Source: Bradyrhizobium guangdongense (lineage in GTDB: Bacteria; Pseudomonadota; Alphaproteobacteria; Rhizobiales; Xanthobacteraceae). From it: a stretch of 64,000 nt of DNA. Positions 44,757 to 56,837 of the stretch are shown here, piece after piece. Made by a program: the position numbers and the translations under genes. Each line of letters opens with the position of its first letter. Position 1 is the stretch's first letter. The stretch lies in NCBI RefSeq assembly GCF_004114975.1, contig NZ_CP030051.1, forward strand, positions 248,001-312,000, in the 5' to 3' direction. The notes under the pieces were generated by a model, which worked only from the letters and a program-made list of their open reading frames with translations, was not told where the DNA came from and did no database searches.

Positions 44757-46790
44757 TCAGGCCGCCCGCACCGTATCGAGGAATTTCGCAACCTCGTTCT
44801 TGAGGCGGCCACTCTCCATCGAGAGCGAGCGCGCGGATGCCAGAACCTGGGTCGACGCCGAACCGGTCGCGCTGGCGCCGTGGCTGACCTGGGCGATCTT
44901 GTCGGCAACTTCGACCGTTCCCTTGGCGGCCTCGCTGACGTTGCGTGCGATTTCGGCCGTCGCGGCGCCCTGCTCTTCGATGGTCGCCGCGATCGTCGTC
45001 GAGATGTCCGAAATCTTGGAGATGGTCGCGCCGATCGCCTTGATCGCGCCGACCGAGTCTTCCGTGGCCGACTGCATGCCGGCGATCTGCGCGCTGATTT
45101 CATCAGTCGCTTTCGCGGTCTGGGCCGCGAGCGCCTTGACCTCGCTGGCCACCACGGCGAAGCCGCGGCCGGACTCGCCGGCGCGTGCCGCTTCGATCGT
45201 GGCGTTCAATGCCAGCAGATTGGTCTGCTCCGCGATGGCGGTGATCAATTTCACGACGTCGCCGATCCGGCCTGCGGCCTTCAGCAATTCGTTGATCCGG
45301 GCATCGGTGTGCTCGGCCTGCTTCACCGCCTCGCCGGCAATGCGGCTGGAATCATGGACCTGGCGTCCGATCTCGACGACCGATGCGCTCATTTCCTCGG
45401 CGGCGGATGCCACGGCCCCGACATTGGTCGAGGCTTCCTCGGATGCCGCGGCCACCATTCCGGAAAGCTGCTCGGTCTCTTCCGCAGTCCCCGACAATGT
45501 GCCGGCGGCGGATTCGAGCTGTTGGGAAGCGGACGAAACCGAGTTGATGATGCCGCCGACCGCATCTTCGAACGCGCCGGCCAGCCGGATCATCTCCTGC
45601 TTGCGCCGCGTGGCGGCTGCCGCCTCCTGATCCTTCTGCTCGGCTTCCATCTGTTCGATGCGGATCAGATTGTCCCTGAACGTCTGCGCGGCCCGCGCGT
45701 TGTCGCCGACTTCGTCGCCGCGTGCGGTATAAGGGATTTCGACAGCCTTGTTGCCGCCGGCCAGTTGCAGCAGCACGTCGCCGATGCGACGGATCGGACG
45801 GGCGATGTTGAGCACTGAAAACAGCGCCGAGCCGGCCAGGACAAGGATCACGAGGACGCCGACGGCCAGACTGACCCAGGTCGCCTGCTCCAGCGCAGTC
45901 ATCAGCTGGCTTTGCCGCAGAGCCGTATATTCGTTGTTGGCGGCGACCAGCTTGTCGACGCGCGTTGAGATTTCCTTAGCGGCCGGACGCAGCCGCTCTT
46001 CAAGTATGCGTGTCTTGGTGTCCTCCGCCTTCACGGCTGCGGCGGCCGCGGCCTTGTAGCGTACGGCCAGGGCCCCCAGCGCGTCGATTCCGTCCGCGAT
46101 CTCCTTGTCGCCGCCAGCCGACTGGCGCACCCGTTTCAGGACACCGATCATCGCGTCGGCAAGGCCGGCGATACGGTCTTTCTGCTCGACGTCACCGGTT
46201 GCCGTGAAATGCCAATCGGAGGCGCTGACCGCCTTGAAGGACGCGTCGGCTTCGCGCAACGCAGCCTCGATGTTGAGGTGATTCGACGATGCGGCGACGG
46301 CGGGCGATGTCAGCAATTTATCGAGGGACTTGTTCCAGGCATCTTCAATCTGGTTAGTCGCGGCGAATTCCTTGATGGCGATGCCGCGAGCCTCGCCGAG
46401 ATCGTTGCCGGCCTTGAGGGAGGCTTCGAGCTGGAGCTTCACCTCTCGGCAGAGCTCTTTGGCTTCGGCGCGCTTGGATCGCTGCAATGCCGCGTCTATT
46501 TCGGTCGTGGCATTGGCAAGGGAATTGCGCAGCACTTCCATTTGTTTGGCGAGGCTGTCGGCGGTAGCGGCAGATCCGATCTCCGCCACTGCGAGGCGAG
46601 CCCGGGTCACTGCGAGCTCGGCGCCCTGGGCATTGGCCTTGTTGGCGGTGTTGATGACGACCAATTCGCTCAGTCCCGCGATCTGCCCGTTCCTGATGAG
46701 CTGGTTGCCGAGCATGCCTCCAACGAGAAGGACCCCCGCACTTGCCGTCAGTCCGAGCTTTGTACCGATGCGAAACTTGAACGATGCCAT
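44757..46790 (-). CDS. Methyl-accepting chemotaxis protein
   Basis: A 677-residue membrane chemoreceptor. TM1 at about residues 11-31 ([16 protein letters not shown]), a long helical periplasmic sensor, TM2 near 305-327 ([21 protein letters not shown]), then HAMP and the signalling hairpin. The tip [19 protein letters not shown] is fully conserved. The start [13 protein letters not shown] follows a GGGGGAG ribosome site; the longer frame is an overrun. Ligand unknown. Confidence 0.93.
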   Translation of the reverse strand: MASFKFRIGTKLGLTASAGVLLVGGMLGNQLIRNGQIAGLSELVVINTANKANAQGAELAVTRARLAVAEIGSAATADSLAKQMEVLRNSLANATTEIDAALQRSKRAEAKELCREVKLQLEASLKAGNDLGEARGIAIKEFAATNQIEDAWNKSLDKLLTSPAVAASSNHLNIEAALREADASFKAVSASDWHFTATGDVEQKDRIAGLADAMIGVLKRVRQSAGGDKEIADGIDALGALAVRYKAAAAAAVKAEDTKTRILEERLRPAAKEISTRVDKLVAANNEYTALRQSQLMTALEQATWVSLAVGVLVILVLAGSALFSVLNIARPIRRIGDVLLQLAGGNKAVEIPYTARGDEVGDNARAAQTFRDNLIRIEQMEAEQKDQEAAAATRRKQEMIRLAGAFEDAVGGIINSVSSASQQLESAAGTLSGTAEETEQLSGMVAAASEEASTNVGAVASAAEEMSASVVEIGRQVHDSSRIAGEAVKQAEHTDARINELLKAAGRIGDVVKLITAIAEQTNLLALNATIEAARAGESGRGFAVVASEVKALAAQTAKATDEISAQIAGMQSATEDSVGAIKAIGATISKISDISTTIAATIEEQGAATAEIARNVSEAAKGTVEVADKIAQVSHGASATGSASTQVLASARSLSMESGRLKNEVAKFLDTVRAA

Positions 46791-47031
46791 GCCTACCGCT
46801 CCCCCACACGCATACCGAGTACTCTGCTCTATTACTAAACAAGAGCTGAAGATCAAACTCCGTACAACTACAGGGAGTACCGGGAGGAGAGCACTCGGAA
46901 CCGCGCTGCGCGCAGGTGCGATTTTACGGCCAGCGATCATCCGGGCGAACCGCCGCACTGGCGCTATCGGCCGCAGGCCATGGCTCGGCCGTGCCTTGCC
47001 GTGTTCCCCGACTCAGTCCTAGCCTGATCTG

Positions 47032-47622
47032 ATGCGTTTTCCGGATCGTCCCAATCTCCATCGGCCACGGTTCGGCGGCTCGCCGTTCCGCCATCGCTTC
47101 TCGGGATTGTTGCCATGGATGTTCGTGGTGGCCATCGTGGCGGCGATCGTGCTCACCTTCCGGCATGGGGCGAATTGGCCGCTTCGGCATCCGGCCGATG
47201 CGCGCGCGCAGGATGCCGAGATCATTCTTCGGCAGTCAGGCGGCCCCGACGACCGCCTGCCGGTCGATGTCATCCGCACCGTCGACGGCGACACCTTTCT
47301 GGCGCGCGTGCACCGGCGCGGTGGGCGCGATCTCGTCGCGCGCGTTCGCCTGCGCGGCATCGATGCGCCCGAGATGAAGGCATCCTGCCAGGACGAACTG
47401 GACAAGGCGGAAGCCGCCACCGAGGCGTTGCGCTCTCTGCTCGGTCAGGGCGGCGTCGCAATCTACAATCTCGGCTCGGAAAAATACGGGCGCGTCCTCG
47501 CCGACGTCGCGACCCAACGAACCCCCAACGTTTCGGCCGCGATGCTCGCGGGCGGTTACGCCCGCAGCTACAATGGCGGCCATCGCGACGGCTGGTGCGC
47601 GAGGCGCTGGCGCTTCTGGTAA
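47032..47622 (+). CDS. Staphylococcal-nuclease-like (thermonuclease) protein, membrane anchored
   Basis: A 196-residue protein with one N-terminal membrane segment (about residues 28-44, PWMFVVAIVAAIVLTF) and a SNase domain. Motifs: VIRTVDGDTFLARV, RVRLRGIDAPEM and YGRVLADV, which hold the catalytic Asp/Arg/Glu set. It probably degrades nucleic acids in the periplasm, though many relatives have unclear roles. Confidence 0.85.
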   Translation: MRFPDRPNLHRPRFGGSPFRHRFSGLLPWMFVVAIVAAIVLTFRHGANWPLRHPADARAQDAEIILRQSGGPDDRLPVDVIRTVDGDTFLARVHRRGGRDLVARVRLRGIDAPEMKASCQDELDKAEAATEALRSLLGQGGVAIYNLGSEKYGRVLADVATQRTPNVSAAMLAGGYARSYNGGHRDGWCARRWRFW

Positions 47623-47676
47623 CGAAAAAGCCGCGTCGAAACGCGGCTGCCTCAATCTCTGTTGCGACCGCGGCGA

Positions 47677-48192
47677 TCAGCGCGTCACGACGACCTTCGT
47701 TCCGACCGAGACGCGGCTGTAGAGATCGGTGATGTCGTCGTTGAGCATGCGGATGCAGCCGTAAGAGACGAAGCCACCGACTGAGCCGGGCACGTTGGTG
47801 CCGTGGATGGCATATTCCCCGCCGGCCAGCGTCATCGCAGCAACACCCATCGGGTTGCGCGGCGAGCCGCCCGGAATGACGTCGGGAAGCTGCGGCTTGT
47901 CGCGCTTAACCTCGGCGGGCGGCGACCAGGCCGGATTGCGATATTTGCCGTCGATCCGGGTCGTGCCGGCCCACTGTTTGCCGGACTTACCGACGCCGAC
48001 CGGGTAACGCACCGCGTGCCCGTCATCGAGGATGAGATAGAGCCGCCGCTCGTTGGTTTTGACCACGATGGTGCCCGGCGAATAATCGGCCATGTGCGTA
48101 CCCACCATTTCCGGCCGCGCCTCGGCCGTCGACGATATCAAGAGCCCGGCCCCGATGGTGGTGGCCAACGCCAGCGCAATCTTCATCGACAT
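47677..48192 (-). CDS. L,D-transpeptidase (YkuD)
   Basis: A 171-residue exported enzyme that makes 3-3 peptidoglycan crosslinks or tethers proteins. Signal peptide MSMKIALALATTIGAGLLIS. The YkuD core is EYAIHGTN followed by SYGCIRM with catalytic Cys. ATG MSMK at 48192 is followed by a second ATG two codons later; either fits. It stands alone. Confidence 0.9.
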   Translation of the reverse strand: MSMKIALALATTIGAGLLISSTAEARPEMVGTHMADYSPGTIVVKTNERRLYLILDDGHAVRYPVGVGKSGKQWAGTTRIDGKYRNPAWSPPAEVKRDKPQLPDVIPGGSPRNPMGVAAMTLAGGEYAIHGTNVPGSVGGFVSYGCIRMLNDDITDLYSRVSVGTKVVVTR

Positions 48193-48466
48193 CGATTTTC
48201 CCCTGCCCCGAAACGGATCGTCCAAATTCACGCAAAACCGGCAATTGCCGGCCTGCCTCAGACATTCTTGACCGCGTTTGTTAACCGGGCGGTTTCCACG
48301 CGCGTGTGCCAAAGGCCAGCCAGCAGGGCAAAGAAAGGAAATGTTCGAAGTAAAGTAAATGACCTGAAAACAACACCCGGCGGGAAAGATGCAGCCGCGC
48401 CGCCCCGCATCGTGACAAGTGCGTGAGGATGTGAACGGGGGGTTCTTCAGGGATGCTGTGTCTAAG
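48193..48466. other. Intergenic region, no gene seen
   Basis: Holds the upstream region of the transpeptidase gene and no supported gene. Together with the adjoining repeat it separates the transpeptidase from acs. Confidence 0.4.
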
Positions 48467-48603
48467 CTCGTGTCCCGGACGCGGCGCGGCACGCAGTGCT
48501 GCGACGCAGAGCCGAGACCCAGCTCTTTCTTCTGCGTAGATGGATGGGCCCCGGCTCTGCAGCGCATCGTCGAAGAGACGCTGCGCTGCGTCCGGGGCAC
48601 GAG
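48467..48603. repeat. Inverted-repeat intergenic element next to acs
   Basis: Left arm starting CTCGTGTCCCGGACGC and right arm ending GCGTCCGGGGCACGAG pair with a few mismatches. Inner parts (CAGAGCCGAGACCCA against TGGGCCCCGGCTCTG) also match. Total 137 bases ending three bases from the acs stop. Looks like a dispersed palindromic element and may also end acs transcription. Confidence 0.6.
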
Positions 48604-48606
48604 AGC

Positions 48607-50553
<1,947 letters not shown>

Positions 50554-50953
50554 GCTTCCCTCCACATACGGCAAGCCGAGCACAGGGGACTGGCAAGCCG
50601 ATTTCATCGTTGGACGATTATGCGTCGGGCTAACCGGACCCGACAAGCAGCACAAGCTGGACCTTCGATGAGGGGCCGGCCATGCGGAGGATCAAGGTTC
50701 GCGGTCCGGTTGTCGCAAGTCTGAAACAAGCGGACCGTCTGCATTCGCTCTTGACCCCAATTTCCGGAACAGCCCCGCGCAGGTCGCCCATGCATCATAG
50801 GAGGTATTTAGAAACCTTCCTTCACTGATTCGGGACTCGCAATGCGGTTCGGAACACCCTAAATGGCCAACCCGGGGTCCGAAGAGACTTCTTGGAACAA
50901 AAATCAGAACAGCGGCATTGATCGGTAACAGACAGGGCTAAAGGCTTAAGGCT
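50554..50953. other. Intergenic region between acs and topoisomerase IB
   Basis: Divergent promoter space of about 400 bases with no supported gene. No clear operator or terminator was seen. Confidence 0.4.
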
Positions 50954-52123
50954 ATGATGGATCAGCAGAATCTCGGCACGGCGCGGCCCGCTTCGGCCGA
51001 TCCTGCCGCCATTGCGCTGGCCAAGGCCCTCGGACAATGGCCGAAACCGGCCGGTTCCTCGCGTCCCAGCCCGAAAAAGGTCTACGACACGGCCCCGGCG
51101 AGCTCGGTTGAGGCGCTTGCCAAGGAGCTGGGCTTGCGGCTCGGCGACCAGAACGAGCTGACCATTCGCCGCATCAGGCGCGGCAAGGGATATTCCTTCG
51201 TCCGCCCCAACGGCGCGCATATCCGCGACGCCCGCACCATCCGCCGGCTGCACGCCATGGCGGTTCCGCCGGCCTATCGCGAGGTGCGCTACTCCGCCGA
51301 TCCGAGCTCGCACCTCCAGGCGGTGGGCCGCGATGCCGCGGGACGGCTGCAATATCGCTACCATGCCGACTGGGAGAAGGTCCGCGAGCAGCGCAAGGCG
51401 CATCGTCTGGAAAGGCTGGTCGGTGCGCTGCCCAAGATCCGGCGCAAGGTCTCGGCGTTCCTGTCGGGCGACGAGCCGACGCGGGAGTTTGCACTCTCGG
51501 CGGTGATCGAGCTGATCGCGCGCACCGCGATCCGTCCCGGCAATGAATCCTACGCCCGCCTCAACGGCACCCGCGGCGCGACCACGCTGCTGAAGTCGAA
51601 CGTCACGCTGGAAGACGACTGCTTCGTGCTGACCTTCAAGGCGAAGGGCGGCAAGGCCGTGCGCAAGGAATGCGACGCCGCCAAGCTGGTGCGCGCCATC
51701 GGCATTTTGCAGGGCGTCCCCGGCAAGCGGATGTTCCAGTACCGCGATGCCTACGGCATCGTGCGTGCGGTCAGCACCACGCAGGTGAACGCATTCCTGC
51801 GCGAGATCGCCGGCATCAAGATTTCGCTGAAGGACTTCCGCACGCTGATGGCGTCTGCCGTCGTCGTGGAATCGCTGTCGCGGATCACGCCGGCCACCAG
51901 CCAGCGCGGCCGCAAGAAGCAGGTGCTGGATGCGATCCGCGCCGCCGCCGACAAGCTCTCCAACACGCCGGCAATCTGCCGCAAGAGCTACGTTCACGAC
52001 ACCATCGTCACCGCCTTCGAGGAAGGAATCCTCGAGCGCTTCGCCGCGACCATGAAAGGCCAGCGCTCGCAGGCAAAGCGTGAGCAGCTGCTGGCGCAGG
52101 TGGTGGCGACTGCGGCGGTGTAA
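50954..52123 (+). CDS. DNA topoisomerase IB (poxvirus type)
   Basis: A 389-residue enzyme that relaxes supercoils through a 3'-phosphotyrosine. Conserved RRIRRGKGYSFVRPNG N-terminal domain, then the catalytic core with ARTAIRPGNESYARLNGTRG and GKAVRKEC. The active Tyr is in NTPAICRKSYVHDTI near residue 346. The motif after the Tyr reads VHDT where many relatives have IHP. The gene is divergent from acs and convergent with the EVE gene, about 8 bases apart. Confidence 0.9.
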   Translation: MMDQQNLGTARPASADPAAIALAKALGQWPKPAGSSRPSPKKVYDTAPASSVEALAKELGLRLGDQNELTIRRIRRGKGYSFVRPNGAHIRDARTIRRLHAMAVPPAYREVRYSADPSSHLQAVGRDAAGRLQYRYHADWEKVREQRKAHRLERLVGALPKIRRKVSAFLSGDEPTREFALSAVIELIARTAIRPGNESYARLNGTRGATTLLKSNVTLEDDCFVLTFKAKGGKAVRKECDAAKLVRAIGILQGVPGKRMFQYRDAYGIVRAVSTTQVNAFLREIAGIKISLKDFRTLMASAVVVESLSRITPATSQRGRKKQVLDAIRAAADKLSNTPAICRKSYVHDTIVTAFEEGILERFAATMKGQRSQAKREQLLAQVVATAAV

Positions 52124-52130
52124 CCCGTCG

Positions 52131-52550
52131 CTACACTCCACCCATCTTGCAGACGAGCTTCCATTCCTCGGCCGTCACCGGCTGCACCGACAGGCGCGAA
52201 TATTTCACCAGGGCCATCTCGGCGAGCTTCTTCTCGGCCTTGATCGCGGCCATCGTCACCGGCGTCTTCAACGGCTTGTCGGCCTTGATGTCGACGCAGA
52301 CGAATCTTTCGGTCTTGTCGGTCGGATCGGGATAGGCCTCCTTGATGACTTCCGCGATGCCGACGATCTCCTTGCCCTCGTTGGAATGGTAGAAGAACGC
52401 CTTGTCGCCCTTCTTCATGTTCACGAGGTTCTGGCGCGCGGTGTAGTTGCGCACGCCGGTCCAGGCTTCGCCTTTGGCGCCCTTCGCAACCTGCTGGTCC
52501 CAGGACCACACCGATGGTTCGGATTTCACCAGCCAGTACGCCATGCTCAT
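52131..52550 (-). CDS. EVE-domain protein
   Basis: A 139-residue PUA-like EVE protein, a fold that recognises modified bases in RNA or DNA. The family start [30 protein letters not shown] and [10 protein letters not shown] are plain. The start MSMA overlaps the gpsA stop by four bases, so translation is coupled. Role inferred only from fold. Confidence 0.92.
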   Translation of the reverse strand: MSMAYWLVKSEPSVWSWDQQVAKGAKGEAWTGVRNYTARQNLVNMKKGDKAFFYHSNEGKEIVGIAEVIKEAYPDPTDKTERFVCVDIKADKPLKTPVTMAAIKAEKKLAEMALVKYSRLSVQPVTAEEWKLVCKMGGV

Positions 52551-53527
52551 TCCTCTGCTTTGAAGGGGCGGGTCAACAGCGCCGATATCGCGGCGTCGAT
52601 CGTGCTTCTGCCGCCGAGAATCGCTGCGACGGCCTCTGATACCGGCATCTCGACGTTTTGCGAGACCGCGAGCTCGACCAGCACCGGCGCGGTGAATGCG
52701 CCTTCCGCAAGCTTGCCTGCGGGCGCCGCCTCTCCACGACCGAGCGCGATCCCGAGCGCAAAATTGCGCGATTGCGCCGTCGAACAGCTCAATAGGAGGT
52801 CGCCGAGGCCGGAGAGACCCGAGAGCGTTTCCGCGCGCGCGCCGCAGGCGCGTCCGAGCCGCGCCAGCTCGCTGAAGCCGCGCGTCGTCAGTGCGGCGAG
52901 CGCGGAGGCACCGAGGTTGCGGCCGACCACGATGCCGGCGGCAATTGCCAGCACGTTCTTGGCGGCGCCACCGATTTCGACGCCGCGGACATCAGTGGTG
53001 TGATAGGGCCGGAAGGTCGCGGAGCCCAACGCCTGCACCATCCGGCTCGCCAGCGCTTCGTCCTTTGCCGCCAGCGTCACTGCCGTCGGCAGTCCGCGCG
53101 CGACGTCGTCGGCGAAGCTCGGGCCTGACAGGATCGCAGGCTGCGCGTGCGGCGCGGCTTCCGCGATCACTTCGGTCATGAATTTGCGGGTGCCGTGCTC
53201 GATGCCCTTGGCGCAGGCCACAACGGGCGTTGGAGTTGCAATGTGCGAGGCCAGCAGGTTGACCGCGCCACGCAAATGTTGCGCGGGCGTCGCGATCAGA
53301 AGCATGTCGGCACGCGCGGCGAGCGCCAGATCGCTCGTCACGACAATCTCGGGCGCGAGCAGCACGCCCGGCAGCCGCGGATTGTCACGCGTTGATGCGA
53401 TCCGCGTCGCATGTTCCGCATTGCGCGCCCACAGCGTCACCTTCCGTCCGGCACGTGCGGCTACCGTCGCCAGCGCGGTGCCCCAGGCGCCGGCACCGAT
53501 CACCGCGACGGAGTCGAACGCAGCCAT
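52547..53527 (-). CDS. gpsA: NAD(P)-dependent glycerol-3-phosphate dehydrogenase
   Basis: Makes sn-glycerol 3-phosphate for phospholipids. 326 residues. Rossmann [17 protein letters not shown], then [26 protein letters not shown] and the catalytic Lys in [13 protein letters not shown]. The gene starts two bases before the tsaD stop and ends at the EVE start. Confidence 0.96.
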   Translation of the reverse strand: MAAFDSVAVIGAGAWGTALATVAARAGRKVTLWARNAEHATRIASTRDNPRLPGVLLAPEIVVTSDLALAARADMLLIATPAQHLRGAVNLLASHIATPTPVVACAKGIEHGTRKFMTEVIAEAAPHAQPAILSGPSFADDVARGLPTAVTLAAKDEALASRMVQALGSATFRPYHTTDVRGVEIGGAAKNVLAIAAGIVVGRNLGASALAALTTRGFSELARLGRACGARAETLSGLSGLGDLLLSCSTAQSRNFALGIALGRGEAAPAGKLAEGAFTAPVLVELAVSQNVEMPVSEAVAAILGGRSTIDAAISALLTRPFKAEE

Positions 53528-53529
53528 TG

Positions 53530-54603
53530 TCAGTATCCCGCCCGCGTCTTGCCGTAACCATCAGGCGCGGTCGCATTCGCGTCGAGCAGCCAGCGCGCGC
53601 GCGGCTGCGCCTCCATCGTATCGGTGATGCCGAGCGCGAGGCGTTCGGCGCCGGCCCAAGCGATCATCGCGCCGTTGTCGGTGCAGAGCGCCGGCGGCGG
53701 CATGATCAGCTGGGTCCCGGCCTGCTTTGCAACGTCAAACAGCACGCCGCGGATTGCCCTGTTGGCGGCGACACCGCCGGCCGCGACCAGCGCGCGCGGC
53801 GCACCGAATTGTTGGCGGAAAAGCTTCAGGCCAACGTTGAGGCGATCGGCCGTCGAGTCCAGCACCGCGGCCTGGAAGCTCGCACAGAGATCGCTGACGT
53901 CCTGCGGCGTGATCTCGGCCAGGCGGCTCGCTTCGGTGCGGACGGCTGTCTTCAATCCTGACAGCGAGAAATTGGCATCGGGCCGTCCCTGCATCGGTCT
54001 TGGAAACGCAAAGCGCGTGGCATCGCCGTTTGCCGCGGCGCGTTCGACCTGCGGTCCGCCGGGATAGGGCAGGCCCAGCATCTTCGCGACCTTGTCGAAG
54101 GCCTCGCCGATGGCGTCGTCGACGGTGGTGCCGAGTCGCACATAATGGCCGACGCCGGTCACCGCGACGATCTGGGTGTGGCCGCCGGAGGCGAGGAACA
54201 GGCAGTACGGGAATTCGATGCCGTCGGTCAGGCGCGGCGTCAGCGCATGTGCCTCGAGATGGTTGACTGCGACCAGCGGCGTGTCGTGCACCATCGCGAT
54301 CGCCTTCGCGGTCGTGAGCCCGACGATGACGCCCCCGATCAGTCCCGGCCCCGCGGCAGCTGCGACGCCATTGAGCTGGGCGAAGCCGATGCCAGCTTCG
54401 CTCATGGCGCGGTCGATGATGCCGTCGAGCAGTTCGACATGGGCGCGCGCGGCGATTTCCGGAACGACGCCGCCGAAGCGGGCGTGCTCCTCGATTTGTG
54501 ACCGCACGATATTGGACAGGATCCTGCCGCTGCCGTCGGACGCGCGCTCGATCACGGCCGCCGCGGTCTCGTCGCAGGTGGTCTCGATACCCAGTACCAG
54601 CAT
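53530..54603 (-). CDS. tsaD: tRNA N6-adenosine threonylcarbamoyltransferase
   Basis: Builds t6A37 in ANN-decoding tRNAs. 357 residues from [17 protein letters not shown]. The metal site is NHLEAHAL; other family blocks are [29 protein letters not shown] and [19 protein letters not shown]-started extension of six residues is not used. Upstream of gpsA with a few bases between, so an operon tsaD-gpsA-EVE. Confidence 0.96.
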   Translation of the reverse strand: MLVLGIETTCDETAAAVIERASDGSGRILSNIVRSQIEEHARFGGVVPEIAARAHVELLDGIIDRAMSEAGIGFAQLNGVAAAAGPGLIGGVIVGLTTAKAIAMVHDTPLVAVNHLEAHALTPRLTDGIEFPYCLFLASGGHTQIVAVTGVGHYVRLGTTVDDAIGEAFDKVAKMLGLPYPGGPQVERAAANGDATRFAFPRPMQGRPDANFSLSGLKTAVRTEASRLAEITPQDVSDLCASFQAAVLDSTADRLNVGLKLFRQQFGAPRALVAAGGVAANRAIRGVLFDVAKQAGTQLIMPPPALCTDNGAMIAWAGAERLALGITDTMEAQPRARWLLDANATAPDGYGKTRAGY

Positions 54604-54754
54604 TGGCGAATTGTTATCCAATTTGCGCCCTTGCGCTCATCCGTAAAGCAGAGTTCTGCTAACGCGGTAGCATTCCGGGGTCATCTTGCGCAATCGTCAC
54701 GCGCCGCTCTCCCTCGCGAATGCGTCACCGCCGGGTGGTTCGGGAACATAAGCG

Positions 54755-55501
54755 ATGTCCATTCTTGTCACACGGCCGCATCCCGACAACGAGACGACGG
54801 CGGAAAATCTGCGCGCCCGGGGGCATGTGGTGCTGCTTGCGCCCGTACTCAAATGCGAGCCGGTTGCCTTTCACGACGAGAGTGAGACGAATTATGGCGC
54901 CATTATCGTCACGTCGGCGAATGCGATCCGTGCCATCGCGGCGCAACTGCGCGATCGCGGCCTTTTGGCGCTGCCGCTCTTTGCGGTCGGCGAGCATACG
55001 GCTTCCGTGGCGCGCGAGGTCGGTTTCAAGGATGTGATCGTCGCCGGCGGCGATGCCGCTTCCTTGCGCGACAAGGTCGTGCAAGGCGCGCGGGACAAGG
55101 TGCTGAAGAAGAAAAGTACGCTGCTTTATCTTGCCGGGGCGGATCTGTCGCGGGATCTCGGCGGCGAGCTCGGCGCGGAAGGGTTCAGCGTGGTCACGCA
55201 GACCACTTACCGCATGGCCCCGGTCAAGGTTCTCCCGCGCGAGGTCTGCGAAGGCTTTGCCGCGCATGGCATCGAGGCGGTGCTGCATTACTCCAGGCGC
55301 AGCGCGCGCGCCTTCCTGGATGCCGCACGGGACGAGGGCGTCGAAATCTCGGCACTGGCGATTCCACAATGCTGCCTGTCCGAGACGGTCGCAAGCGTGC
55401 TGCGCGATGCCGGCGCATCGCAGGTTCTGGTGGCCGCGAGCCCGGACGAAAATGCCTTATTTGACGCCTTGGAGCGTGCTTTGCGCACCCGTTTGGCGTA
55501 A
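54755..55501 (+). CDS. hemD: Uroporphyrinogen-III synthase
   Basis: Closes and flips the ring of hydroxymethylbilane in haem synthesis. 248 residues. Family pattern MSILVTRPHPDNETTAENL, IIVTSANAIRAI and the second domain with GIEAVLHYSRRSARAF. Sequence conservation in HemD is low, so the call also rests on the mic60 and hemY genes that follow. hemC, a frequent partner, is not next to it: the 151-base gap to tsaD is too short. Confidence 0.9.
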   Translation: MSILVTRPHPDNETTAENLRARGHVVLLAPVLKCEPVAFHDESETNYGAIIVTSANAIRAIAAQLRDRGLLALPLFAVGEHTASVAREVGFKDVIVAGGDAASLRDKVVQGARDKVLKKKSTLLYLAGADLSRDLGGELGAEGFSVVTQTTYRMAPVKVLPREVCEGFAAHGIEAVLHYSRRSARAFLDAARDEGVEISALAIPQCCLSETVASVLRDAGASQVLVAASPDENALFDALERALRTRLA

Positions 55502-55566
55502 GAGGACGGGCCGAATCCGACGCAATCGGGCTCGCTTCTGGTATGCAAGTGTGAGGAACCGTCACG

Positions 55567-56790
55567 ATGGCCGACGACAAGCCTGAAGACGCAGGGCTGG
55601 CTCCCGAATCCGGCCGCGCCAAGCGCACGCCGCCGACCATTGACCTCGAAGCGACCGAAGTCTCCACCCAGCCGCAGGACGTACCGGGCGAGCCTGAGAC
55701 GCAGCCAGCGGCCGAGCCGGCAAGCTCGGAGCACGCCGCCCCCGAGGACGCCGAGGTCGAGGCGGCCAAGATCGAGACGGAGCCGCAGCGTGAGGAGGCG
55801 CAGGCCGCTGCAACGTCTGCCGCCATCTCTCCCTGGGTCATCGCGCCATTTTCCGGCGCCGCCGCAGCGGCAGTCGTGATCGCAGTCGGTTGGGCGCTGG
55901 GGTGGCCCGCGGTGCAGGCTCCGCCCGCCGCGCCGCAAGTGACCAGCGCCGCGGTCGATGCGCTGAGCGGACGCCTCGCCGCAGTCGAAGCCAAGGCCGG
56001 AAAGCCGGCGACCGATCCGGCGATGACGACGCGGCTCGACGCGCTGGAGAAATCCGTCGGCACTCTGCGCAACGACGTCGCTAATTTGCGCGCGCAGTCC
56101 GACAAGATTGCGAGCGCATTGAACGATGCGAAATCCGCGCCGCGTGACGCCTCGCCATCCGTCCTCGCCGCTCTCGACGATCGCATCTCCCAGCTCGAGC
56201 GCGCCAGCAAGACCGCGCGCGCCGAGCTCGCGCAGCAGGGCGAGAAGATCGCCGATGCCAAGGCAATGGACGACAAGCCCTTGCGCTATGTGGTTGCCGC
56301 CACCCTGCTGGACGTCGCCGTTCGCCACAACGATCCCTATGAGGCGCAGCTCAATGCTGCGCGGTCGTTCGCAGCCAAGCCCGAAATGCTGAAGCCGCTG
56401 GATATGTTCGCAGCATCAGGCATCCCGACGCCGTTCGCGCTGACCCGCGAGCTCCTCAACATCGTGCCGAAGCTGTCGCCGCCGCCGGAGGCCCCTCCCC
56501 CTGGCGCCGGCATCGTCGAGCGCCTTCAGGCGGGAGCGTCGAAGCTCGTCCGCATCGAGCGCACCGACGGGGTCGGCAACGACCGCGGCGCCATCGTCGC
56601 GCGGGTCACGGCCGCGGCGCTGCGCAACGATTTCGCCGAAGCGCGGCGCGAGCTGATGACGCTGCCCGAGAGCGAACGTGGGCCGGCGAAGGCATGGCTG
56701 GACAAGGCCGATGCGAGAGACGCCGCGCTCGCGGCCTCCCGCAAATTCGCCGACGATGCTCTGGCGGGTCTCGCCAAGCCGGCTCCATAG
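55567..56790 (+). CDS. Mic60/mitofilin-like inner-membrane protein (COG4223)
   Basis: A 407-residue protein. A Pro/Glu-rich cytoplasmic N-terminus (residues 1-85), one membrane helix (about 88-113, PFSGAAAAAVVIAVGWALGW), a coiled-coil stretch (about 130-235) and the C-terminal mitofilin domain containing LRYVVAATLLDVAVRHNDPY. Alphaproteobacterial Mic60 shapes intracytoplasmic membranes. It is 65 bases after hemD and 47 bases before hemY, an operon order conserved across the class. Confidence 0.9.
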   Translation: MADDKPEDAGLAPESGRAKRTPPTIDLEATEVSTQPQDVPGEPETQPAAEPASSEHAAPEDAEVEAAKIETEPQREEAQAAATSAAISPWVIAPFSGAAAAAVVIAVGWALGWPAVQAPPAAPQVTSAAVDALSGRLAAVEAKAGKPATDPAMTTRLDALEKSVGTLRNDVANLRAQSDKIASALNDAKSAPRDASPSVLAALDDRISQLERASKTARAELAQQGEKIADAKAMDDKPLRYVVAATLLDVAVRHNDPYEAQLNAARSFAAKPEMLKPLDMFAASGIPTPFALTRELLNIVPKLSPPPEAPPPGAGIVERLQAGASKLVRIERTDGVGNDRGAIVARVTAAALRNDFAEARRELMTLPESERGPAKAWLDKADARDAALAASRKFADDALAGLAKPAP

Positions 56791-56837
56791 ATTGCTCGAT
56801 AAGACTCGCGCAACAATCCGCGCGTATAGGGATCGCC

